Shown: positions 1 to 5,084 of the stretch, in pieces
Position numbering within the stretch: the first letter of the stretch is position 1
Layout of the letters: each line of letters starts with the position of its first letter
From: Bacteroidales bacterium
GTDB taxonomy: Bacteria; Bacteroidota; Bacteroidia; Bacteroidales; JAADGE01
DNA: 7,953 nucleotides
Assembly: GCA_029934265.1 (NCBI GenBank)
Contig: JAOZMN010000057.1
Coordinates: 4,055 to 12,007 of the forward strand
Direction of reading: 5' to 3'
Made by a program: the position numbers and the translations under genes
The notes under the pieces: model-generated
Told to the model about the DNA's origin: nothing
The model's input: only the letters and a program-made list of their open reading frames with translations
Databases searched by the model: none

Positions 1-20
1 GGAGCAAGCAATCCCCCCGG

Positions 21-195
21 CCCCCTTTACAAAGGGGGAGTAAAATAAATTTCCCCTTTACAAAGGGGGAGTAAAATAAATTTCTCCTTTACAAAGGGGG
101 AGTAAAATAAATTTCCCCTTTACAAAGGGGGAGTAAAATAAATTTCCCTTTACAAAGGGGGAGTAAAATAAATTTCCCTTTACAAAGGGGGAGTA
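21..195. repeat. Tandem array of six palindromic 30-31 bp repeats
   Basis: Six head-to-tail copies carry the core CTTTACAAAGGGGGAG followed by TAAAATAAATTT. The TTTACAAAG core starts at 26, 57, 88, 119, 149 and 179, so the period is 31, 31, 31, 30 and 30 bp. Each copy holds a stem of C-run plus TTT pairing with AAA plus G-run around an AC centre; in the first copy this is a perfect 8+8 bp palindrome. The last copy degenerates after AGTAAAAATAAAA and joins the reverse transcriptase frame. There are no unique spacers, so it is not a CRISPR array. The change from 31 to 30 bp makes the last units a multiple of three, and one frame (AGT AAA ATA AAT TTC) is open through them into the RT gene. The function is unknown. 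It could be an expanded intergenic palindrome family. Confidence 0.9.
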
Positions 196-203
196 AAAAT
201 AAA

Positions 204-1451
204 ATAGAATTAAAAGAACAACTAATCCTCGATTTATTCAAAGCATATTTCGATGCTCGCAAAAACAAGAGAAACACAATAAATGCACTTGCCTTTGAAA
301 AACACCACGAAGAAAACATTTTTAAACTTGCCGACAAAATAAGTCAAAAAACATACACTCCCAAGCGTAGTATTGCATTTATAGTAAACAGTCCTGTAAA
401 ACGAGAAATTTTTGCAGCCGATTTCTCCGACCGTGTAGTGCATCATTTAATATACAACTACATAAGTTCGATATTCGAGAAAACATTTATAAACGACAGT
501 TACGCTTGCAGAAAAAACAAAGGCACACACTACGGCATAAAACGCATAGATAAATTTATCCGTTCCAGCTCCGAAAATTACACAAAAGACTGCTACATTC
601 TAAAACTTGACATTAAAGGATATTTTATGGCAATAAATAAAAATATTCTATTCGATATAATTAAAACAACTTTGCAGAAAGCTTTAGACCAAACAGGTTT
701 TAGAAACCTGTCTGGTCTTGGTAGCGTTGATAAAGTTAAAGCCAACAAAACTATCCACTACGATTTAATTATCTACCTTATAAAAACCACAATTTTCAAC
801 CAGCCTGTAAAAAACTGCATAATAAAAGGCAAAAAAACAGACTGGAACGGTTTACCCGAAACAAAAAGTCTTTTTTACACCAAAAAAGCCTGCGGTTTAC
901 CAATAGGAAATTTAACATCGCAATTATTTGGAAATATTTACATGAACAGTTTCGACCACTATGTAAAACAACAATGCGAAATAAAACATTACGGCAGATA
1001 TGTAGATGACTTTGTACTTATACACAAAGACAAAGAATATTTAAAAAGTTTAATACCCGTACTTTCCAACTTTTTACTTTCAACATTACAACTAACTTTG
1101 CACCCCGATAAAATATACTTACAGCATTTTTCAAAAGGAGTAAAATACCTCGGAGCAGTAATAAAACCGCACAGAATATATATTTCCGAGCGTACAAAAA
1201 ACAATTTTAAACAAGCAACAAGAGAGATAAACATCAACATACGAGAAAAAAAAGAACTATCACAATCAGAATTACAAGATTTTATAAGTAGTTTTAATTC
1301 GTACCTTGGTATTATGAAACATTATAAAACTTACAAGATACGCAAGTTTGTTTTATTAAGTTTACTATCCGATTTGATATACAATCAAGTTTACATATCC
1401 GACGGATATTGCAAACTTGTTTCAAAGATAAAACCTCATGCTCCACCATGA
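204..1451 (+). CDS. DGR-type reverse transcriptase, 5' end unclear
   Basis: This is an RNA-directed DNA polymerase. Numbered from GTG 438, the visible motifs are the motif A aspartate D58 in KLDIKGYF, LPIGNLTSQ at 154-162, and the catalytic YVDD at 188-191. The [LIV]GxxxSQ form of motif 4 is the known signature of diversity-generating-retroelement RTs; group II intron RTs have QGxxxSP. The first standard start is GTG 438, giving 337 aa, but coding-quality sequence typical of the family continues upstream in frame (for example SPVKREIFAADFSDRVVHH and LFKAYFDARKNK). The frame is open back to the stop at 108-110, with no in-frame ATG, GTG, TTG or CTG before 438. I therefore draw the 5' end at 204, where unique sequence begins after the repeat array; the true start is unknown. 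An in-frame 33 bp palindrome encodes residues 83-94. No avd, template repeat, variable repeat or target gene is visible. It may be an intact RT with a rare start, or a 5'-damaged copy. Confidence 0.85.
   Translation: MELKEQLILDLFKAYFDARKNKRNTINALAFEKHHEENIFKLADKISQKTYTPKRSIAFIVNSPVKREIFAADFSDRVVHHLIYNYISSIFEKTFINDSYACRKNKGTHYGIKRIDKFIRSSSENYTKDCYILKLDIKGYFMAINKNILFDIIKTTLQKALDQTGFRNLSGLGSVDKVKANKTIHYDLIIYLIKTTIFNQPVKNCIIKGKKTDWNGLPETKSLFYTKKACGLPIGNLTSQLFGNIYMNSFDHYVKQQCEIKHYGRYVDDFVLIHKDKEYLKSLIPVLSNFLLSTLQLTLHPDKIYLQHFSKGVKYLGAVIKPHRIYISERTKNNFKQATREININIREKKELSQSELQDFISSFNSYLGIMKHYKTYKIRKFVLLSLLSDLIYNQVYISDGYCKLVSKIKPHAPP
686..718. repeat. Palindrome inside the RT coding sequence
   Basis: Arms 686-700 and 704-718 match at 14 of 15 positions around the 3-nt centre TAG. 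The whole unit is 33 bp (11 codons) and causes no frameshift or stop. It encodes roughly LDQTGFRNLSGL, between motif A and the LPIGNLTSQ motif. The sequence style (AGACC..CAGG...CCTG..GGTCT) resembles palindromes usually seen between genes, so I infer an insertion, comparable in principle to the Rickettsia palindromic elements found within genes. Confidence 0.75.
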
Positions 1452-1496
1452 TTGAGGAACATAACATTTGCTTTGCCAAGGCAAATCAGGGCGTTA

Positions 1497-1580
1497 AGTT
1501 TTACCAAATCTACAGTTTGCTAAAATTTAATATGTTAATTATTAATACATTAACTAAATTTGTGCAAATTTGGTAAAACT
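1497..1580. repeat. Long hairpin downstream of the RT gene
   Basis: Perfect 13 bp arms AGTTTTACCAAAT (1497-1509) and ATTTGGTAAAACT (1568-1580) enclose an AT-rich interior that is itself roughly self-complementary (TTAATATGTTAAT facing ATTAATACATTAA, with gaps). It begins 45 nt after the RT stop codon. No T-run follows directly, so it is not a classic terminator. It may be a structured RNA end or another palindromic repeat. Confidence 0.7.
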
Positions 1581-1596
1581 CTTATAATTAAATATT

Positions 1597-1775
1597 TCTA
1601 AAAAAGTACCGTATCCACTCAATATAGTATGGTAAACCTTTTGGAAAGTTGAATTTTCAAAAAGCTAAAGTGTTGTAAATTAGTGTTTAACATTTTAAAA
1701 GAACTTTCCAAAAGTTAAATTTAGCATACTATATTGAGTGGATACAAAGTACCGAACTATTGATACTTCTTTAGA
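1597..1775. repeat. Older palindrome split by an insertion
   Basis: If the element at 1611-1745 and one copy of its flanking duplication (1746-1753) are removed, the left arm 1597-1610 (TCTAAAAAAGTACC) lies 8 nt from the right arm 1762-1775 (GATACTTCTTTAGA). These arms are complementary at 12 of 14 positions. The original site was therefore a hairpin with loop GAACTATT, and the later element landed at the junction of arm and loop. Confidence 0.65.
1611..1745. mobile_element. 135 bp MITE-like inverted-repeat element
   Basis: The element has perfect 21 bp terminal inverted repeats (1611-1631 and 1725-1745; the left one begins GTATCCACTC). A second perfect internal pair, CTTTTGGAAAGTT (1639-1651) and AACTTTCCAAAAG (1702-1714), means the whole unit can fold into one long hairpin. 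It is flanked by direct 8 bp copies of AAAGTACC (1603-1610 and 1746-1753), as expected for a target-site duplication. It holds no gene. This is what a non-autonomous transposable element looks like. An 8 bp duplication fits several transposase families, and I cannot name the partner. Confidence 0.85.
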
Positions 1776-1866
1776 ACCGGAGCGATTGCCATCTTTAATT
1801 TTGAAAAATTATTTAATGATTTTTTTGTTATCCCCCTCCTATTAAATTAAAAATCTGTACGACATA

Positions 1867-1897
1867 TTTGTTTTAAAATATATTCCGGTTAATTTTG
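1867..1897 (+). promoter_or_regulatory. Bacteroidota-type promoter for the transketolase operon
   Basis: TTTG at 1867-1870 is followed after 19 bp by TAATTTTG at 1890-1897. This matches the known Bacteroidota primary sigma consensus (TTTG at -33, about 19-21 bp spacer, TAnnTTTG at -7). A start a few bases after 1900 would give a leader of about 200 nt that includes the structured repeat at 1919-2049. The match was found by eye and has not been tested. Confidence 0.6.
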
Positions 1898-1918
1898 CAT
1901 TTTCAGAAAAATAAATAA

Positions 1919-2049
1919 GAGTTCGGTATAAAAAGACCATTAGGGTTTGATTTAATAAAGCTTAACAAATCTAAGCGTTTGATTTGTAGTTTGTTACCCA
2001 AAACCCTAAGGGTCTAATTTCGAGAAAATATACTTTTTAGACTGAACTC
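1919..2049 (+). repeat. Structured repeat, copy 1 (131 bp)
   Basis: It runs from GAGTTCGGTATAAAAAGACC to ACTGAACTC and is roughly 85-90 percent identical by eye to the copy at 3674-3805. The ends are inverted (GAGTTC/GAACTC). An inner pair AGACCATTAGGGTTT (1934-1948) and AAACCCTAAGGGTCT (2001-2015) matches at 14 of 15, and a central hairpin ACAAATC/GATTTGT is present. It ends 51 nt before the transketolase start and lies downstream of the predicted promoter, so it is probably transcribed as 5' leader. No clean target duplication is visible at this copy. Confidence 0.85.
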
Positions 2050-2100
2050 AGATAAATTTATCATAAAAAAAACTTGCAGGATTAATCTAATAAAAACATT

Positions 2101-3036
2101 ATGGAAATGAAAGATACACGTTCCGGTTTCGGAGCAGGATTGTACGAGGCGGCAAAAGAAAACGAAAACATTGTGGCTATGTGTGCCGACCTTACAGGCT
2201 CGCTGAAAATGGATAAATTTAAAGCCGAATTTCCCGAAAGATTTTTCCAAGCAGGAATTGCCGAAGCAAACATGATTTCGGCAGCAGCAGGAATGACAAT
2301 CGGAGGAAAAATTCCGTTTGTGGGGACATTTGCAGAATTTGCATCAGGCAGAGTTTATGACCAAATACGACAGTCAGTAGCATATTCCGGAAAAAACGTA
2401 AAAATTGCCGCATCGCACGCAGGACTTACGCTCGGAGAAGACGGAGCAACACATCAAACAATGGAAGATATAGCTTTGATGAAAGTTTTGCCCGGAATGG
2501 TTGTAATAAATCCTTGCGATTTTAATCAAACAAAAGCCGCCACAATAGCAGCTGCAAGATACAACGGACCTGTATATTTACGTTTCGGTCGTCCGAAAGT
2601 TCCTGTTTTTACGGAAGAAAATCAAAAATTTGAAATTGGTAAAGCCGTAAAAATGAAAGAGGGTACAGATGTAACAATCTTTGCAACAGGACATTTAGTT
2701 TACAAATCATTGGAGGCTTATGAAATTTTAAAACAAAAAGGAATCTCAGCCGAAATAATAAATATCCATACAATTAAACCTTTGGACGTAAAAGCAGTCA
2801 TAGAATCGGTAAGCAAAACAAAAGCCGTAGTTACAGCCGAAGAACATTTATTCAACGGAGGACTCGGAGACAGTATCGCACAAATTCTCGCTTTATCATT
2901 GCCGACACCAATGGAATATGTTGCCGTAAATGATAAGTTCGGAGAAAGTGGAACAGGTGACCAATTAATGAAAAAATACGATATTGATACCGAAAATATA
3001 GTGGAAGCTGCAATAAAAGTTATCGGTCGCAAATAA
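2101..3036 (+). CDS. Transketolase, C-terminal half-subunit
   Basis: This 311 aa protein is the second half of a split transketolase, which moves two-carbon ketol units in the non-oxidative pentose phosphate pathway. The pyrimidine-binding domain spans about residues 5-170 and includes GIAEANM, whose E55 matches the conserved glutamate that activates thiamine diphosphate. SHAGLTLGEDGATHQ follows (H106 onward). The transketolase C-terminal domain spans about 180-305 (TIFATGHLV, VVTAEEHLFNGGLGDSIA). The pyrophosphate-binding N-terminal domain is missing. In Bacteroidota it is normally a separate gene of about 280 aa, often directly upstream, but here the upstream DNA holds only repeats and the RT. 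The partner must lie elsewhere if the enzyme works. The ATG at 2101 fits the usual N-terminus. The sigma factor gene follows after 24 bp and may be cotranscribed. A 1-deoxyxylulose-5-phosphate synthase or other paralog is less likely, because those are fused proteins. Confidence 0.93.
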   Translation: MEMKDTRSGFGAGLYEAAKENENIVAMCADLTGSLKMDKFKAEFPERFFQAGIAEANMISAAAGMTIGGKIPFVGTFAEFASGRVYDQIRQSVAYSGKNVKIAASHAGLTLGEDGATHQTMEDIALMKVLPGMVVINPCDFNQTKAATIAAARYNGPVYLRFGRPKVPVFTEENQKFEIGKAVKMKEGTDVTIFATGHLVYKSLEAYEILKQKGISAEIINIHTIKPLDVKAVIESVSKTKAVVTAEEHLFNGGLGDSIAQILALSLPTPMEYVAVNDKFGESGTGDQLMKKYDIDTENIVEAAIKVIGRK

Positions 3037-3060
3037 GACTTTTTTTTAACAGAGTCATTA

Positions 3061-3576
3061 ATGGAAGAATTAAACCGGACAAAATCTGCATTTGAAGAAA
3101 TAGTAGAAAATTATAAAGAAAGATTATATTGGCACATACGGAAAATGGTGTTGGTACATGAAGATGCAGACGATATATTACAAGATACTTTTTTGAAAGT
3201 CCGGAAAAATCTCGATAAATTTAAGGGCGACTCGAAACTTTATACTTGGTTGTATCGTATTGCAACAAACGAAGCAATTAATTTTTTGAATGCCAAAAAA
3301 CGTAAACCTGAAACAGTATCATTATCGCAAGAAGAGTATTTATTCGAGAATTTGAAAAGCGATGTGTATTTTGAAGGAGATAAGTTACAGTTGGAATTTC
3401 AGCGTGCAATATTATCTTTACCCGAAAAACAACGTATAGTATTCAATATGAAGTATTTTGATGAAATGAAATATTCCGATATGTCCGAAATACTTGACAC
3501 TTCGGTTGGTGCATTAAAGGCATCATATCATCACGCAGTAAAAAAAATAAAATCGTTTATACGAAACGAAGGGTAG
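3061..3576 (+). CDS. ECF-type RNA polymerase sigma factor
   Basis: This 171 aa protein has the two-domain structure of extracytoplasmic-function sigma factors. Sigma region 2 covers about residues 11-80, with the core-binding and -10 recognition stretch HEDADDILQDTFLKVRKNL and the melting region GDSKLYTWLYRIATNEAINFL. Region 4 covers about 112-165, with LSLPEKQRIVFNMKYFDEM and a helix-turn-helix MKYSDMSEILDTSVGALKA. The length is typical for the family. It starts 24 bp after the transketolase gene, with a T-run in the gap and no clear separate promoter. The next two genes encode a single-pass membrane protein and an exported helical protein, which suggests a sigma/anti-sigma/sensor module acting on the cell envelope. 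The exact ECF subgroup cannot be fixed from the sequence alone. Confidence 0.95.
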   Translation: MEELNRTKSAFEEIVENYKERLYWHIRKMVLVHEDADDILQDTFLKVRKNLDKFKGDSKLYTWLYRIATNEAINFLNAKKRKPETVSLSQEEYLFENLKSDVYFEGDKLQLEFQRAILSLPEKQRIVFNMKYFDEMKYSDMSEILDTSVGALKASYHHAVKKIKSFIRNEG

Positions 3577-3673
3577 ATGATTATCTATTGATGATTGATA
3601 AACAAAAGCACTACGACAAGTATTTGTAAAGCTCTATTAATCAGGTGAAACTCAAATTGCAAATAATAAATAT

Positions 3674-3805
3674 GAGTTCGGTATAAAAAGACCCTTAGGG
3701 TTTGATTTAACAAAAATTTAATAAATCTAAATATTTGATTTATAGTTTATTACTTAAAACCCTAAGGGTCTGATTTCGAGAAAATCTACTATTTAGACTG
3801 AACTC
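3674..3805 (+). repeat. Structured repeat, copy 2 (132 bp), with target duplication
   Basis: This is the same family and orientation as 1919-2049. The inner stem AGACCCTTAGGGTTT (3689-3703) and AAACCCTAAGGGTCT (3757-3771) is a perfect 15 bp match. The central hairpin reads ATAAATC/GATTTAT where copy 1 has ACAAATC/GATTTGT, a compensated base-pair change. Direct 8 bp copies of ATAAATAT flank it (3666-3673 and 3806-3813), which indicates insertion by a transposition-like event. It ends 26 nt before the next start codon and sits inside the sigma/anti-sigma cluster. Confidence 0.88.
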
Positions 3806-3831
3806 ATAAATATACAATCATAAATTTTAAT

Positions 3832-4413
3832 ATGTCTGTTAATGAGAAAAATAAAAATTTCAAAGTTCCCGACGGATATTTCGACGGAATAATGTCTGAT
3901 ATGGAAATGAAAATTTCGGAAGACGAAATTATACAGCATTTCGGAAAAGAAAATCCGTTTGTCGTTCCGGAAAATTATTTTGAAAACATTGAAGAGAATT
4001 TATCTCAAAAAAAAGTAAAAAGTATTTTACAAGCGGAAAAGGCAGTAAAACCTTCGGGAAACACAAATAAATTTATTCGTATTTTTGTCGTAGCCGCTTC
4101 TGTTAGTATATTTATGTTAATATCTTTACTTTATATTAACGGAAATGAAAATAAAACAAAAATTTCATCATTAAAAATTGACAGCACCGGTATTAATAAA
4201 AAATCAAATTTAGAATTTAATAATTTCGATGATGAATTATTAAGCCAAATAAGTGAAGAAGATATTTCAACATTATTTGAACTTGACGGCATTTTATCCG
4301 AAGATGGTAATGTAAATAATAATCCGGAAGAATATAAAGATTTTTCTTACGAAGAAATGGAAGAATACGCAGATGAATATATCGAAACAGAGATGATACT
4401 TGCCGAATTATAA
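3832..4413 (+). CDS. Single-pass membrane protein, putative anti-sigma factor
   Basis: This 193 aa protein has an N-terminal region of about 80 residues with two copies of an F-x-VP-x-x-YF motif (FKVPDGYF at 10-17 and FVVPENYF at 43-50). One hydrophobic segment follows at about 82-103 (FIRIFVVAASVSIFMLISLL), preceded by K80 and R83. The tail of about 90 residues is strongly acidic and ends in EEMEEYADEYIETEMILAEL. Positive charge before the membrane segment suggests a cytoplasmic N-terminus and periplasmic tail. Short VP-x-x-YF proteins next to ECF sigma genes recur in Bacteroidota, so I infer that it binds and inhibits the sigma factor encoded upstream. No zinc-binding anti-sigma motif (HxxxCxxC) is present. 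The 255 bp gap to the sigma gene is largely the inserted repeat copy 2. The anti-sigma function is inferred from position and topology only. Confidence 0.7.
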   Translation: MSVNEKNKNFKVPDGYFDGIMSDMEMKISEDEIIQHFGKENPFVVPENYFENIEENLSQKKVKSILQAEKAVKPSGNTNKFIRIFVVAASVSIFMLISLLYINGNENKTKISSLKIDSTGINKKSNLEFNNFDDELLSQISEEDISTLFELDGILSEDGNVNNNPEEYKDFSYEEMEEYADEYIETEMILAEL

Positions 4414-4431
4414 AAAAAACTGTCTGTTCAC

Positions 4432-4475
4432 AATAAGTACTAATACAAAAGTTTTTCCGCATCTGCTTTTGTGTA
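4432..4475. repeat. Short dispersed hairpin repeat, copy A
   Basis: The first 24 bases (AATAAGTACTAATACAAAAG onward) match 6102-6125 at 21 of 24 positions. A hairpin follows with arms ACAAAAG (4445-4451) and CTTTTGT (4466-4472). The related copy near 6115 has ACAAAAG and CTCTTGT. This copy lies between the putative anti-sigma gene and the small exported protein gene. It may act as an attenuating hairpin or belong to a repeat family. Confidence 0.45.
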
Positions 4476-4522
4476 ATGCTTTTATTATTATATTTTTATA
4501 AATGCGGCTTTGCCCTATTAAA

Positions 4523-4537
4523 AAGGTCGAAGACCTT
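4523..4537 (+). promoter_or_regulatory. Small hairpin in the leader of the exported protein gene
   Basis: AAGGTC-GAA-GACCTT forms a perfect 6 bp stem with a 3-nt loop, ending 13 nt before the chosen start codon at 4551. It could affect translation initiation. It is too short to be sure it is functional. Confidence 0.35.
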
Positions 4538-4550
4538 AAATATCACACAC

Positions 4551-5003
4551 ATGAAAAAAATAATTTTAATATTCATATTTTCAAGCATTTATTTATTTTC
4601 ATTTTCTCAAAGACAATGTATGTCGGAAGAGCAAAGAGAAAAAATAAAAGCCGAAAAAATAAAATTTATTATTGAGGATTTACAATTAACCGAAAGTGAA
4701 AAGACAAACTTTATACCTTTATATAAAGAGTATAATAAAAAATTAAATAAACTTCATAAAGCAAAGAAACAAAAATTCAGAGAATACAAAAAAAATTCGT
4801 TGAATATGTCTGACCAAGAGCTTTTAAAAACAGCAGATGCAATAGTTAATACTGAAATTAAAATGGCAGAATTAAAAAAAGAATATCTTGAAAAATACAA
4901 GAAAATTTTACCGGCACAAAAAATACTCCTTCTTTATAAAGCTGAACAGAGATTCAAAAAACACCTGCTCAAAATAATGAAAGGAAAATGTCCTAATCAA
5001 TGA
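4551..5003 (+). CDS. Exported helical protein, Spy/CpxP-like
   Basis: The ATG at 4551 gives a 150 aa protein with a clear Sec signal peptide (MKKIILIFIFSSIYLFSFSQ), cleaved near residue 20. An in-frame ATG at 4476 would add 25 residues before it and bury the signal, so 4551 is preferred. The mature part is lysine- and glutamate-rich and almost wholly helical. LTESEKTNFIPLYKEYNKKL (46-65) resembles the first helix pair of Spy/CpxP-type periplasmic proteins, and a second helical pair ends in LPAQKILLLYKAEQRFK. Cysteines 23 and 147 could form a disulfide. In CnrYXH-like systems a Spy/CpxP-like protein (CnrX) is the periplasmic sensor for an ECF sigma and its anti-sigma. The same gene order here suggests that role, or that of an extracytoplasmic chaperone. 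The family assignment rests on pattern, not on a search. Confidence 0.7.
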   Translation: MKKIILIFIFSSIYLFSFSQRQCMSEEQREKIKAEKIKFIIEDLQLTESEKTNFIPLYKEYNKKLNKLHKAKKQKFREYKKNSLNMSDQELLKTADAIVNTEIKMAELKKEYLEKYKKILPAQKILLLYKAEQRFKKHLLKIMKGKCPNQ

Positions 5004-5033
5004 TTTAGAATTTGTGTTACAAATTTTATCCCG

Positions 5034-5075
5034 TGTTCACTGTTCACTGATAACTGTTCACTGTTCACTGATAAC
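5034..5075. repeat. Heptamer-based tandem repeat between convergent genes
   Basis: Two perfect 21 bp units lie at 5034-5054 and 5055-5075. Each unit is three heptamers: TGTTCAC, TGTTCAC and TGATAAC. It lies in the 81 bp gap between the convergent exported protein gene and gpsA. It resembles the heptanucleotide short tandem repeats known from cyanobacteria and is likely to vary in copy number. No hairpin plus T-run terminator is visible in the gap. Confidence 0.85.
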
Positions 5076-5084
5076 TGTAAAATG

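Noticed and set aside
21..195. CRISPR array
   Set aside because: Units are contiguous and nearly identical, with no unique spacers and no cas genes.
438..440. GTG 438 as the true RT start
   Set aside because: It would remove conserved N-terminal RT sequence that continues in frame upstream. It is the first standard start codon but probably not the biological one.
989..1240. Minus-strand ORF opposite the RT, and similar antisense frames over the transketolase, gpsA and PorE-like genes
   Set aside because: They lie fully within strong coding genes and encode no recognisable protein pattern.
204..1451. Retron or group II intron RT
   Set aside because: Motif 4 is LPIGNLTSQ rather than QGxxxSP, no intron domains V/VI or maturase region are visible, and no retron msr/msd-like RNA was recognised upstream.
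1452..1610. DGR template repeat downstream of the RT
   Set aside because: No second near-copy with adenine-specific differences exists in the window, so nothing supports the call.
1762..1800. Short minus-strand ORF reading MAIAPVLKKYQ
   Set aside because: Too short, with no support. The DNA is part of a palindromic repeat region.
3037..3060. Terminator between the transketolase and sigma genes
   Set aside because: A T-run is present but no stable GC-rich stem precedes it. Cotranscription remains likely.
4476..4550. Longer start for the exported protein at 4476
   Set aside because: It would place 25 residues before an obvious signal peptide and include the leader hairpin.
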